Shown here: positions 11,550 to 22,654 of the stretch, piece by piece
Position numbering within the stretch: position 1 is the first letter of the stretch
How the letters are laid out: every line of letters begins with the position of its first letter
Origin: Deinococcus aestuarii
Lineage (GTDB): Bacteria > Deinococcota > Deinococci > Deinococcales > Deinococcaceae
Direction of reading: 5' to 3'
Assembly (NCBI RefSeq): GCF_018863415.1
Contig: NZ_JAHKSN010000001.1
Location: 434,001-498,000 of the forward strand
DNA: 64,000 nucleotides
Notes under the pieces: model-generated
What the model saw: the letters and a program-made list of their open reading frames with translations, nothing else
Told to the model about the DNA's origin: nothing
Databases searched by the model: none
Program-made: the position numbers and the translations under genes

Positions 11550-11567
11550 GTATACCCGCGCTACCCT
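11550..11567. promoter_or_regulatory. Back-to-back -10 elements of two divergent genes
   Basis: TATACT on the minus strand (11550-11555) serves the HD-domain gene and TACCCT on the plus strand (11562-11567) serves the YkgJ-like gene. Each lies 8-9 bases from its start codon, so the two RNA polymerases could not bind at once. Confidence 0.5.
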
Positions 11568-11575
11568 GGCCCCCG

Positions 11576-12346
<771 letters not shown>

Positions 12347-12366
12347 GCCCCCTTACACTGTCCCGC

Positions 12367-13518
<1,152 letters not shown>

Positions 13519-13882
13519 CCGGGCGGCACCACGTGGCCGTCCTACCGGGTCTCGGTCCTCAGCTCCCCGACCCGCCCGAACCTCACGTTTCCGGGCGGGC
13601 GGATCACGTCCGGTCGGCGTTTCCAGCCCCGGCCGTTCCCGCTGCCAGCACGTCCGGAACTCGCCTTGTCCCCCCGCGCGAGGAGGGCAGCAGCAGGACG
13701 CCCCTGCCCACCCACTTCACGATGACCACCTGACCCGCGAACGGGGGGCCCTGGGCAGGCGAACCGCCTGAGTGCGGCCGCCGCGCAACAGCCCCGGATG
13801 GGGTCACAGCTCCTCCTGTCCCGGGGGGTCCAGACGGTCCTTCCTCCCGGGACCTTTGCCCCACCTGGGCTATCATGCCCCC
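13519..13882. other. Intergenic region without a gene
   Basis: No credible gene is visible. It contains an inverted repeat CCCGCCCG / CGGGCGGG (13571-13599) that could terminate lysA, though it lacks a T tract. The string GGTCCTTC occurs at about 13836, matching one half of the 23-base palindrome found downstream of the tetR gene. The right end carries the tetR promoter TATCAT (13871-13876). Confidence 0.5.
13571..13599 (+). terminator. lysA: Weak terminator-like hairpin after lysA
   Basis: Arms of eight bases, CCCGCCCG and CGGGCGGG, separated by 13 bases, about 50 bases after the lysA stop. There is no T run, so the call is tentative. Confidence 0.3.
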
Positions 13883-14479
13883 GTGACCCTGCCGCCCTCT
13901 TTGCCCCTCTCCCCCACGCCCGACACGACCCGCGCCCGCATCCTGACCGAGGCGGCACGGCTCTTTGTCGCCAGCGGTTATCACGGGGTGAGCATGCGGG
14001 AGGTGGCGGCGGCGGTGGGCGTGACCAAGCCCGCGCTCTACCACCACTACGCGGACAAGGAGGCCCTCTTCCTGGCGATGCTGAACGGCACGCTGGCGGG
14101 CCTCGCGCGGCTGGTGACCCACGCGGAGGGCCAGCCCGGCATCCGCAGGCAACTGGAGGTGCTCGTGGGCGACCTGCTGGCCTCGGCCCCCGAGCAGCGG
14201 CTGGGCCTGCAACTCGCGGGAGAACTGCGGCACGTCTCGCCCGAGCGCCGCGCCGCCTTCGAGGGCGAGTACCGCCGGGTGTGGATGGGCGGCCTGACCC
14301 GCCTGATCGAGGGGGCCGCCGCGCGCGGAGAGCTGCGCGCCGACCTGCCCCCCGCCGTGCTGACGCGGGCGCTGCTCGCGCTGCTCTACCCCCTGGTCAC
14401 GGGGGCGCCCCCCGCCGACCCCCAGGGCACGGCGCGGGCACTGCTGGGCGTGTACCTCGACGGGGCCGCGGCGCGGTAA
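13883..14479 (+). CDS. TetR-family transcriptional regulator
   Basis: A 198-residue repressor-type protein. The N-terminal helix-turn-helix is clear: TRARILTEAARLFVASGYHGVSMREVAAAVGVTKPALYHHYADKEALF in overlapping pieces (residues about 15-62). The C-terminal ligand domain is not identifiable. The GTG at 13883 is six bases after TATCAT, a leaderless start. It is followed by a 23-base palindrome and then terC, so control of terC and/or itself is the obvious hypothesis. The inducer is unknown. Confidence 0.88.
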   Translation: MTLPPSLPLSPTPDTTRARILTEAARLFVASGYHGVSMREVAAAVGVTKPALYHHYADKEALFLAMLNGTLAGLARLVTHAEGQPGIRRQLEVLVGDLLASAPEQRLGLQLAGELRHVSPERRAAFEGEYRRVWMGGLTRLIEGAAARGELRADLPPAVLTRALLALLYPLVTGAPPADPQGTARALLGVYLDGAAAR

Positions 14480-14490
14480 GAGGCCCGGGC

Positions 14491-14513
14491 GATGATGAAG
14501 GTCCTTCATCATC
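14491..14513. promoter_or_regulatory. 23-bp palindrome between tetR and terC, candidate TetR operator
   Basis: Two 11-base arms, GATGATGAAGG and its exact complement CCTTCATCATC, flank one central T. It starts 12 bases after the tetR stop and ends 145 bases before the terC start. Size and symmetry fit a TetR operator. A hairpin with no T tail makes it a poor terminator. Confidence 0.5.
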
Positions 14514-14658
14514 CACTTGGGAACGGTGCACAACTTCTCCCGGAGCATGGCCTGTATCGCGCCTTCGCGGTGCGCCCGTTTCCCCGTGCCCCTCTTCGCC
14601 CGCGTGCGGCCCCCGTCGCCCACGCTCCTCTCCCGCTCGTCCCTTTGGAGACACCCTG

Positions 14659-15426
<768 letters not shown>

Positions 15427-15445
15427 GCCTCACCCCCGCCGAGCC

Positions 15446-15475
15446 GCGCCCCCCCTCATCCGGGGGGCGCTTTTT
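15446..15475 (+). terminator. Rho-independent terminator of terC
   Basis: GCGCC... arm, loop TCATC, arm ending GGGGGGCGC, followed by TTTTT at 15471-15475. Placed 20 bases after the terC stop. Confidence 0.85.
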
Positions 15476-15490
15476 CATCGGCCCGCACTA

Positions 15491-15832
15491 TCACCCCTCC
15501 ACCGGCGGAACGCGCGCCGAGGCGACCTCGCCCCCCGGGCCACGCAGAGCGAGGACCCATTCCAGGCCGTCTCGGCTCACCTCAGGCGAGGCGGTGGCCC
15601 ACACACCCGGATGCGTTCCCTCCTCGCCGAGGCCCCGGAGCCAGAGATCTTGCGCGGTGCTCAGCAGTTGCCAGGCCACGTTCTCCGGCCCGCCCTCCGC
15701 AAGCCCGACCACGCTGTCCACCTGGCCGTCCCAGAGGAGGACGATCTCCCGGTCGCCCTCCTTCACCGCGCCGAAACCGAGGCGTGGGCCGAACAAGGCC
15801 TGCAAGGCTCCGAGCAGCGCCTCAAGCCTCAC
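15491..15832 (-). CDS. Hypothetical protein overlapping nth
   Basis: A 113-residue soluble protein of unknown function (starts VRLEALLGALQALFGPRLGF). The GTG at 15832 lies inside the last codons of the endonuclease III gene, overlapping its stop by 11 bases, so the two are probably translationally coupled. It has alternating strands (DREIVLLWDGQVDSVVGL, LEWVLALRG) and no signal peptide or cysteines. The link to a DNA repair gene is only positional. Confidence 0.6.
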   Translation of the reverse strand: MRLEALLGALQALFGPRLGFGAVKEGDREIVLLWDGQVDSVVGLAEGGPENVAWQLLSTAQDLWLRGLGEEGTHPGVWATASPEVSRDGLEWVLALRGPGGEVASARVPPVEG

Positions 15833-16619
15833 GTCCGCCCAGGAAGATCGCCGCAGACGGGCACAGGTCGCGCAGAACGCACGTCTCGCAGCGGGGCCGC
15901 CCCGCCTTGCAGGTCTGGCGACCGTGGCGGATGGTGGCGACGTGGAAGGTGTAGCGGGCCGTCCAGTCGCGCGGGAGCACCTCGTCGAACCAGCGCTCCA
16001 CCTTGACGGCGCTCCAGCGGGACGGGGTGAGGTCGAGCCGCTTGGCGATGCGGTCGATGTGCGTATCCACCGGCATCGCGGGTCTTGCCAGATCGAACAG
16101 CAGCACACAGCTCGCCGTCTTGGGTCCCACCCCGGGCAGCGATTCCAGCAGGGCGCGGGCCTCCGCGTCGCCGAGGTCGCGGGTCTCCCGCAGGCTCAGG
16201 GCGCCGCGCGTCTCCTCCAGCCGGTGCAGGACGTTCCAGATGTAGTCGGCCTTGATCCTCGCCAGACCGCCGCCCGCCGCGCGGAGGACGGCCTCGATGC
16301 CGTCCGGGCCGTCCGCCAGCGCCGCCTCCCAACTCGGGTAGGCGAGCTTGAGCGCCCCGAACTGCCGCCGGGTGATCGCGCCGACGTTCTGCTGGCTGAG
16401 GATCGTTTCGATCAGGCCGTCCAGGGGTTCGGGACTGAGCCTGGGGCGGGGTGGGGTCGGCAGGTACGTTTCCGCCAGCCGCCGCGCGATCTCGGGGAGG
16501 TGGGGGGGCGGCGGCGCCTCCTGGCCGGGGGTGGGGCGGGGGGCGCGGACCCTGGGAGGCGGGGCGGTCGCGGTCAGCGTGAGGGAGGACCCGGGCGGGG
16601 GAGCGGGAACGCGGGGCAC
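15822..16619 (-). CDS. nth: Endonuclease III-family DNA glycosylase
   Basis: A 265-residue base-excision repair enzyme of the HhH-GPD family. The helix-hairpin-helix LPGVGPKTASC holds the catalytic lysine, VDTHIDR the catalytic aspartate, and the C-terminus has the 4Fe-4S pattern C-X6-C-X2-C-X5-C (CKAGRPRCETCVLRDLC). An extra proline-rich N-terminal tail of about 40 residues precedes the domain. GTG start at 16619, five bases after TAGCCT. Deinococcus species carry several endonuclease III paralogues; which one this is cannot be told here. Confidence 0.88.
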   Translation of the reverse strand: MPRVPAPPPGSSLTLTATAPPPRVRAPRPTPGQEAPPPPHLPEIARRLAETYLPTPPRPRLSPEPLDGLIETILSQQNVGAITRRQFGALKLAYPSWEAALADGPDGIEAVLRAAGGGLARIKADYIWNVLHRLEETRGALSLRETRDLGDAEARALLESLPGVGPKTASCVLLFDLARPAMPVDTHIDRIAKRLDLTPSRWSAVKVERWFDEVLPRDWTARYTFHVATIRHGRQTCKAGRPRCETCVLRDLCPSAAIFLGGREA

Positions 16620-16679
16620 GGCCCAGGCTAGCCCCGGGGTGGAGGCGGGACTGTGCTGGAGGTCGGACCCCGGGGCTCC

Positions 16680-17252
16680 CTACTGCCGGGCGCGCAGCCT
16701 GGTGACGTTCCCCGCCGCGTCGCGGACCTCGATGTCGGCGTAGATGCCGGTCGTCTCGGCGTAGAAGTCCACCCGGGCACCCGGCGTGACGTTGAGGCGG
16801 TTGCCGTCCACGAGAATCTGGGCGACCCGGGTGTCGTCGGTGGCGACGCCGGTCACGCGGATCACGTTGCGCTCGCGCTCGAAGCGGGTGACCTTGATGA
16901 CCGGATTCGTGCCGTCCACGCTGACGGGGAGGCGCAGGGTGCTCTCGTTGCCCGCCGCGTCGCGCGCCCGGATCGTGTACTCGCCGCGCGAGCCCTGAAT
17001 CTGCGTCTGGAAGACGAAGTTGGCGAGCTTCGGCGTGCCTCCCTGGAGGGGGACGGGGCGGCCCTCCACCGTCAGGTCCTTGACGCCGTGGTCGTCGAGC
17101 ACGTAGCCCTTGACCACGAAGTTGCGCGCCTGGCTGACCCCGCCCCCCTCGGGGCTGGTGATCACGATGCGCGGCTGGAAGGTGTCGGCAGTCCGGTTGC
17201 ACGCCCCCAGCAGCGCGGCGAGCGGGAGGAGCAGCAGGCGGGCGCGGCGCAT
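16680..17252 (-). CDS. Lipoprotein with bacterial Ig-like repeats
   Basis: A 190-residue lipoprotein: signal peptide MRRARLLLLPLAALLGAC with a lipobox LGAC (Cys18). Two or three beta-rich segments follow, with the Ig-like signatures IVITSPEGG, YTIRARDAAGNES and IEVRDAAGNVTRL (DxxGN turns). Likely anchored to a membrane and facing the envelope. The ATG at 17252 is seven bases after TATACT (17260-17265), and that promoter abuts a dispersed repeat. No binding partner can be inferred. Confidence 0.8.
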   Translation of the reverse strand: MRRARLLLLPLAALLGACNRTADTFQPRIVITSPEGGGVSQARNFVVKGYVLDDHGVKDLTVEGRPVPLQGGTPKLANFVFQTQIQGSRGEYTIRARDAAGNESTLRLPVSVDGTNPVIKVTRFERERNVIRVTGVATDDTRVAQILVDGNRLNVTPGARVDFYAETTGIYADIEVRDAAGNVTRLRARQ

Positions 17253-17265
17253 GGGGGCAAGTATA

Positions 17266-17359
17266 GCTGTCAGCCGTCAGCCCTCAGCCGTCAGCAGCGA
17301 GAGCCGAGGCGACAGCATCACGCTGAGAGCTGATCGCTGATGGCTGACGGCTGATCGCT
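17266..17359. repeat. Dispersed palindromic repeat, copy 2
   Basis: Runs from CTGTCAGCCGTCAG to GGCTGACGGCTGATCGCT, with inverted outer arms of CAGCCGTCAGC units. It fills the gap between two divergent leaderless promoters, those of the Ig-like lipoprotein and of hisZ, and could supply or disturb their upstream sequences. Confidence 0.8.
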
Positions 17360-17390
17360 TTCCCCCCGCCCCGGTGCTTTAATGCCCCCC

Positions 17391-18527
17391 GTGAGCGCGC
17401 CCCCCCGCCCCCCCGCCGTCAGCCGTGCCATCCCCGAGGGCACCCGCGATGTCCTGCCGCCCGAGTGGGCGTGGCGGGAGCATCTGCGCTCGCGGCTGAT
17501 GAGCGTCTTCTCCGCCTGGGGGTATCAGGGAGTGGAGGTGCCCGCGCTGGAATTCGCCTCGGAGGCGCACCCGCAAAATGCCCGCGCCTTCAAACTGATC
17601 GACGCGAGCGGCGAGGTGCTGGCCCTGCGCAGCGAATACACCACGGCCATCGGTCGGCTCGTGCGCGCCCGCTTCCCGCAGGGGCCCTTTCCCCTGCGCC
17701 TCCAGTACGGCGGGCGGCTGTGGCTGCGCACCCTGACGAGCGAGCTGGGCAGGCTGCGCGAGTTCTACCAAGTCGGCGTGGAACTCGTCGGCGTGGAGAC
17801 CCCGCAGGCCGACGCGGAGCTGCTGGGGCTGGGCGCGCGGGCGCTGGAGACGGTCGGCGTGCGGGCGGTGATGGAGGTCGGCTACCCCGGCTTCGTGGAC
17901 GCCGTGCTGGAGGACGCGGGGCTGCACGGCGAGGCGCGCGATGCCCTGCACGGGGCCATCGACCGCAAGAGCGGGGCGGACGTGGACCTCCTCGCCCGGC
18001 GGCACGGCCTGGGGGCGGAGGTGACGCGCACCCTGCACCTGCTGACCGACCTGTACGGCGGGCCTGAGGTTCTGGAGCAGGCGGCGGGGCTGGCGCGAGG
18101 GGAAAGGGCACGGGCGGCCGTCGGGCATTTAGAGGCGGTCGCCGCGCTGTGCGGGCCGGGGCTGCTCTTCGACCTGGGGGCCAGCCGCCGTTACGGGTAC
18201 TACACCGGGATCACCTTCCGCGCCTACGCTGTGGAGCTCAACCAGCCGGTGCTGGGCGGCGGGCGCTACGACCTCTCCGGGGTGCCGGGGGCGGGCTTCG
18301 CCATCGGTCTGGAGCGGTTGACGGAGGTGGCGGCGGCGGCGCTCCCCCCCGAGCCCGAGGTCGTGCTGGCCCTCGACCCCGCCGGGGCGGAGACGGCCCG
18401 CGCCGCCGGACTCGTGGCCGAACTCGCCTGGACGGACGACCGTGAGGAACTCCTCGCGTATTGCGTGCGTCGAGGTATTCGCCGCTGGGCACAGGGGGAG
18501 ACGATCAGCGAGGAGGAGCCCGCTTGA
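17391..18527 (+). CDS. hisZ: ATP phosphoribosyltransferase regulatory subunit
   Basis: A 378-residue HisRS-like protein without tRNA ligase activity that pairs with short HisG to form the first histidine biosynthesis enzyme. Motifs: [41 protein letters not shown], and GGRYD / [11 protein letters not shown] near residues 290-310. It lacks the HisRS anticodon-binding domain. The GTG at 17391 follows TTTAAT and seven bases; an upstream ATG at 17382 would overlap that -10. It overlaps hisG by four bases. Confidence 0.9.
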   Translation: MSAPPRPPAVSRAIPEGTRDVLPPEWAWREHLRSRLMSVFSAWGYQGVEVPALEFASEAHPQNARAFKLIDASGEVLALRSEYTTAIGRLVRARFPQGPFPLRLQYGGRLWLRTLTSELGRLREFYQVGVELVGVETPQADAELLGLGARALETVGVRAVMEVGYPGFVDAVLEDAGLHGEARDALHGAIDRKSGADVDLLARRHGLGAEVTRTLHLLTDLYGGPEVLEQAAGLARGERARAAVGHLEAVAALCGPGLLFDLGASRRYGYYTGITFRAYAVELNQPVLGGGRYDLSGVPGAGFAIGLERLTEVAAAALPPEPEVVLALDPAGAETARAAGLVAELAWTDDREELLAYCVRRGIRRWAQGETISEEEPA

Positions 18528-19180
18528 CTCCGACCATCCAGCGCGGCCCCGACCACCTCACCCTCGCGCTGCCCAAGGGCCGGATTCTGGAGGAGGCCGT
18601 GAGTCTGCTCTCCCGCGCCGGGCTGCCCCTCTCCTTGCCCGAGCGGTCCCGCGCGTTGCGGCACGAGTTTCCCGGCGTGACCGTGCTCGAACTCCGCAAC
18701 CAGGACGTGCCCGTGTACGTGGACCTCGGCGTGGCGGACGCGGGCATCGTCGGGAAGGACGTGCTCGTCGAGTCGGGGCGGGCGGTGTACGAACCCGTGG
18801 ACCTGCGCTTCGCCGGGTGCCGCCTGTCCCTGATCCGCGAGGTGGGGGCGTCGGGGCCCATCGGTCGCGTCGCCACGAAGTACCCCCGCTCGGCCCGCCT
18901 GTACCTCGCCTCGCGCGGCCTCCCCGCCGAGGTTGTCAAGCTCAGCGGCAACATCGAACTCGCCGCGCTGACGGGCCTCGCCGACGCCGTGGTGGACCTC
19001 GTGCAGACGGGCAGCACCCTGAGCGCGAACAACCTGGAGGAGGTCGAGGTGCTGTTCCACTCCAGCGCCCGCCTCGTCGTGAACCGCGCGGCCCTCAAGC
19101 TGCGGCGCGAGCGGCTGCGGCCCCTGATCGGGCGGCTGCGGGAGTTGACGGCGATGGAGGCGGGAAGCCAGGGCGTCTGA
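18524..19180 (+). CDS. hisG: ATP phosphoribosyltransferase catalytic subunit (short form)
   Basis: A 218-residue short-type HisG that condenses ATP with PRPP and needs HisZ. Motifs: [10 protein letters not shown] at the N-terminus, [30 protein letters not shown] and the PRPP loop [15 protein letters not shown]. It has no C-terminal ACT-like regulatory domain, as expected of the short form. The start is TTG at 18524 in a TTGA overlap with the hisZ stop, supported by AGGAGGAGC upstream. Feedback control would therefore act through HisZ. Confidence 0.93.
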   Translation: MTPTIQRGPDHLTLALPKGRILEEAVSLLSRAGLPLSLPERSRALRHEFPGVTVLELRNQDVPVYVDLGVADAGIVGKDVLVESGRAVYEPVDLRFAGCRLSLIREVGASGPIGRVATKYPRSARLYLASRGLPAEVVKLSGNIELAALTGLADAVVDLVQTGSTLSANNLEEVEVLFHSSARLVVNRAALKLRRERLRPLIGRLRELTAMEAGSQGV

Positions 19181-19188
19181 CGAGGAAT

Positions 19189-19262
19189 GTTGTCACGCTG
19201 AGCCCAGCGAAGCATCTCCTCAACGCTTCCGGGGACCCTTCGCTCCGCTCAGGGTGACAATT
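19189..19262. repeat. Inverted repeat element after hisG
   Basis: Arms TTGTCACGCTGAGC (19190-19203) and GCTCAGGGTGACAA (19247-19260) match except one base and flank about 43 bases. It looks like a mobile-type small palindromic repeat, distinct from the CAGCCGTCAGC family, and may act as a terminator between hisG and the convergent patB. Confidence 0.65.
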
Positions 19263-19313
19263 CCCGACTTTAGATCCGCGACGGACGCAGGCCGTTTTCT
19301 CGGTGACGCAGGC

Positions 19314-20540
19314 TCAAGCGGGCGTCACCGTCTCCTTGCCCAGCGCCTCCGCCATCCGCTCCAGCGCCTCGATCAAGAGCGCGCGGCTGGTGGCGAAGTT
19401 GACGCGGATGAAGCCCTGGTACTGGGGCTTGAGTTCTTCCGGCGCGAAGACGGGGCCGTCGTGGACGGCGATCCTGGCCTCTTCCAGCAGGAACTTCTGA
19501 ATCTCCCCGGCGCGCGGGTGCGCCCGCAGGTCGAGCCACGCGAGGTAGGTCGCCTCGACGGGGAAGGAGCGCACCCAGGGGAGCCGCGCCTCGACGAACG
19601 CCTGGAGCACGTCGCGGTTCCCCCGCAGGTAGGCCACGGTGTCCGCGAGCCAGGGGCCGCCTCCCCGCAGGGCCGCCTGCCACATCGTCACGCTCAGGGC
19701 GCTGGGGTGGCCCATCAGGCCCCCGGCGGCAGCTTTGACCCGCTTCACCAGCTCGGGGTCGTGGCTCACCATCGCCCCGATGCCCAGGCCCGCCGTGTTG
19801 TACGCCTTGCAGGGGCCGGTGAGGGTGATCGTCCTCGCCCGCACGCGCGGGTCGGCGGCGAAGGACTCGAACGCCGGGCCCGTGTACCGCAGGTCGGCGT
19901 GCAGCTCGTCCGACATCACCCACAGGTCGCGGGCCAGCACGAGGTCGCGCAAGCGGGTGAGTTCCTGGGCGTCCCACACCCGCCCGGTGGGATTGTGGGG
20001 GTGGCAGAGCAGGAGCAGCCTGCTGCCCTCGGTCGCCTGTTCCAGCGCCTCCCAGTCGATCTCCCAGCGCGCCCCCCCCTCCCGCAGCGGCGCGGCGGCC
20101 ACCCTTCGCCCCTGGTCCGTGATGCTGAGGTGGAAGGGATGGTACACGGGCGTCATGGTGACGACGGGCTCACCCGGCTCGGTCAGCGCCTTGACGGCTG
20201 CGTAGATGCCCGGCACCACGCCCGGCAGGAAGGCGATGCCCTCCCCGGGAAGGTCGGTCAGCCCCTGGGTGGCGAGGTGCCCCCGCAACTGCCCGTTCAG
20301 GGTGGAATCGCCCATAAGCTGGTGGTAACCCAGCCCGCGCGTCAGGCGGTCTCGCAGGGCGGCGACGATGGGGGGCGCGACCGGGTAGTCCATGTCGGCG
20401 ACCCAGAGGGGAATGACGCCCTCGTCGTGGACGGTCCACTTCAGGCTGTCCACGTGCCGGAGCGTCGCGGCGTCGAGGCCGCCGTAGGGGTCGGCGACGG
20501 AAGCGTCGGGCAGGAGTTCGCTGGGCTGCGCGTCGGTCAT
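19314..20540 (-). CDS. patB: PatB/MalY-type C-S lyase (cystathionine beta-lyase-like aminotransferase)
   Basis: A 408-residue PLP enzyme of fold type I. Motifs: PLWVADMDYPVAPPI near the N-terminus, LLLCHPHNPTGRVW, VMSDELHADLRY and TLTGPCKAYNTAGLG with the PLP lysine. Members of this group cleave cystathionine or related thioethers to pyruvate, ammonia and a thiol. The ATG at 20540 is six bases after TATCCT (20547-20552), so it has its own promoter although it follows the crp-like gene by only 24 bases. Confidence 0.9.
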   Translation of the reverse strand: MTDAQPSELLPDASVADPYGGLDAATLRHVDSLKWTVHDEGVIPLWVADMDYPVAPPIVAALRDRLTRGLGYHQLMGDSTLNGQLRGHLATQGLTDLPGEGIAFLPGVVPGIYAAVKALTEPGEPVVTMTPVYHPFHLSITDQGRRVAAAPLREGGARWEIDWEALEQATEGSRLLLLCHPHNPTGRVWDAQELTRLRDLVLARDLWVMSDELHADLRYTGPAFESFAADPRVRARTITLTGPCKAYNTAGLGIGAMVSHDPELVKRVKAAAGGLMGHPSALSVTMWQAALRGGGPWLADTVAYLRGNRDVLQAFVEARLPWVRSFPVEATYLAWLDLRAHPRAGEIQKFLLEEARIAVHDGPVFAPEELKPQYQGFIRVNFATSRALLIEALERMAEALGKETVTPA

Positions 20541-20564
20541 GGGGGGAGGATACGCCGACTCAGG

Positions 20565-21242
<678 letters not shown>

Positions 21243-21299
21243 GTCCCCAGATGCTGCCACGCCGTGGGCTGGGAAGGAGGTCAAGACCCCTCCCTACTC

Positions 21300-21578
21300 C
21301 TACGCCCCGCCGAGCAGCGTGACGAGCACCCGCGTGCCCGGCCCGGCGGCCGCCAGGGCGAGGGGCCGGTCCCCGTCGTGGGTGACGACCTCGGCCCCGT
21401 GGAGGGTCCGGGTGCCCTCGCCGGTCGTGACGTGCAGCGTGCCGCTCAGAACGGCGATCACCACCCGCGCTCCCGGGTGCGCGTGGCGGGGGATGCCCTC
21501 CCCTTCGTTCAGGTGAAAGAGGAGGCTGCGGCCCCCCGGTGTCGCCGCGAGAACCTGCGGGGGCTGGGCGCGGTTCAC
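21300..21578 (-). CDS. Small cupin-domain protein
   Basis: A 92-residue single-domain cupin. Motif 1 is degenerate: GEGIPRHAHPGARVVIAVLSG keeps two histidines; motif 2 reads LHGAEVVTHDGDRPL. It may bind a metal. Its GTG overlaps the TGA stop of the globin gene (GTGA at 21575-21578), so it is translationally coupled. It is the fourth gene of the ferredoxin/globin operon, with the Crp/Fnr gene 57 bases downstream. Function unknown; small cupins beside regulators sometimes act as sensors or dioxygenases. Confidence 0.75.
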   Translation of the reverse strand: MNRAQPPQVLAATPGGRSLLFHLNEGEGIPRHAHPGARVVIAVLSGTLHVTTGEGTRTLHGAEVVTHDGDRPLALAAAGPGTRVLVTLLGGA

Positions 21579-21958
21579 ACGCTCCCCCGCGCGTGCCTCT
21601 CCAGGCTCACCCGCATCCGCCCGGCGAGGGCAAGCAGCGCCTCCGCCCCGGGTGGGTCCACCTCGTCGCGCAAGGGTTCGCCCCACAACTCCAGCCAGCG
21701 GTCGAAGTGCGCCGCGTCGATGCCCAGGGCCGCGTGCGCCGGGCCGGGTTGCCCCCGGTAGGCGCTCGGCCCGCCGAGAACTGCCCGCCAGAACCCCTCC
21801 AGCCGCGCGAGGTGGACGGACCACCCTCCGCGCGGAAAGGGGCCCATCCGACGGGTGAAGACAGGACCCAGGAGCTCGTCCCGCGTCACCCGCGCGTAGA
21901 AGACCCACAGCAACCGCCGCAGCCGCTCGTCGCCGAGCCGGGCGGAGGGCGAGCTCAT
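21575..21958 (-). CDS. Group III-type truncated hemoglobin
   Basis: A 127-residue 2-on-2 globin. The E-helix segment is SVHLARLEGFWRAVLGG and the proximal region AHAALGIDAAHFDRWLELW holds the likely heme-ligating histidine, the typical TrHb3 signature. WVFYARV supplies a B-helix tyrosine. Such globins bind O2 and NO and are linked to nitrosative or microaerobic stress. ATG at 21958 overlaps the stop of the membrane protein gene (ATGA) and its own stop overlaps the cupin start, so it sits in a coupled four-gene run. Confidence 0.85.
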   Translation of the reverse strand: MSSPSARLGDERLRRLLWVFYARVTRDELLGPVFTRRMGPFPRGGWSVHLARLEGFWRAVLGGPSAYRGQPGPAHAALGIDAAHFDRWLELWGEPLRDEVDPPGAEALLALAGRMRVSLERHARGSV

Positions 21959-22350
21959 GGGTGCGCGAGGACGGCCAGCCCGCACAGCAGGACGCTGGCC
22001 GTGAGGGTGAGGTGGGTGATCCAGGGGGCCGGGGCCGCTCCCGCCCTTCCCGCCCGCCGGACGTGCAGGGTCACGAGGGCGCCGATCAGGACCAGCACCG
22101 CGAGTTCGAGGAGCAGGGGCGCGGTGAAGCCCCCGGTCAGGCCGAGCGCGAGCACGACGAGCAGCAGCAACCCCGTCAGCGGGCCGTTCACCCGGGCGTA
22201 GTGGCGACCCACGACGCGGCGGTGGGCGCCCCGGGTCGTCTCATCGGGGAACAGCTCCTTGAAGGCGGGGCTCACGACGAAGGTGGTGAAGAGGTACATC
22301 CCCACCCACACGCCGACGAGCAGCACGTTGAGGGCGGCGAGGACCGTCAT
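21955..22350 (-). CDS. Four-helix membrane protein (DUF4149/TMEM205-like)
   Basis: A 131-residue protein with four membrane segments: about residues 4-26, 58-76, 79-98 and 110-128. The first helix, VGVWVGMYLFTTFVVSPAF, resembles DUF4149-type proteins. There are no obvious heme histidine pairs inside the helices. ATG at 22350 overlaps the ferredoxin stop and its stop overlaps the globin start (both ATGA), so it is made in step with both. It could be a membrane partner for electron transfer, but that is a guess. Confidence 0.75.
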   Translation of the reverse strand: MTVLAALNVLLVGVWVGMYLFTTFVVSPAFKELFPDETTRGAHRRVVGRHYARVNGPLTGLLLLVVLALGLTGGFTAPLLLELAVLVLIGALVTLHVRRAGRAGAAPAPWITHLTLTASVLLCGLAVLAHP

Positions 22351-22583
22351 AGCCCAAAGAACGCCCTGTTCTTGACGATGAACTCGGTCTCGCCCGCGGG
22401 CACGTCCTCCTCGGGGAAGATGGCGCTGACGGGGCAGGCGGGGACGCACGCACCGCAGTCGATGCACTCGTCGGGGTGGATGAGGTACTGGTCGCCGCCG
22501 TCATAGATGCATTCGACCGGGCACACCTCGGTGCAGGCCTGGTCCTTGACGCCGATGCAGGAGCTGACGATCACGTGGGTCAT
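22347..22583 (-). CDS. Seven-iron/eight-iron ferredoxin
   Basis: A 78-residue electron carrier with a 7Fe-type cysteine pattern: CIGVKDQACTEVCPVEC for the first cluster and CIDCGACVPACP for the 4Fe-4S cluster. It resembles Thermus-type ferredoxins. It heads a leftward operon in which every junction to the cupin is an ATGA or GTGA overlap. Six bases upstream of its ATG is CAACAT, a weak -10 that keeps the two most conserved bases, and an FNR-type palindrome is centred 42.5 bases upstream of the ATG, fitting activator-dependent expression. Confidence 0.92.
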   Translation of the reverse strand: MTHVIVSSCIGVKDQACTEVCPVECIYDGGDQYLIHPDECIDCGACVPACPVSAIFPEEDVPAGETEFIVKNRAFFGL

Positions 22584-22617
22584 GGGGGTATGTTGCCCGC
22601 CCGCCCGGCCCGCCCGC

Positions 22618-22633
22618 CATGACTCAGGTCATG
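22618..22633. promoter_or_regulatory. FNR/CRP-type palindrome upstream of the ferredoxin operon
   Basis: CATGACTCAGGTCATG has six-base arms around a four-base centre; the inner form ATGAC-N4-GTCAT matches FNR-type architecture (TTGAT-N4-ATCAA). Its centre is 42.5 bases upstream of the ferredoxin ATG, which would be the class II activator position if transcription starts at the ATG. For the divergent mtnN gene it falls just upstream of the -10, a repressing position. Confidence 0.55.
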
Positions 22634-22654
22634 GGCGCCGTACACTGGGCCGCG

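Noticed and set aside
12347..12366. Lysine riboswitch before lysA
   Set aside because: Only 20 bases separate the genes and the -10 is seven bases from the GTG, leaving no leader.
14517..14658. Possible yybP-ykoY (manganese) riboswitch before terC
   Set aside because: Such riboswitches often precede terC-like genes, but I could not find the conserved GGGGAGTAG-type core or the paired loops.
17266..17390. Histidine attenuator before hisZ
   Set aside because: The gap holds a dispersed repeat and a leaderless promoter; there is no short ORF with histidine codons.
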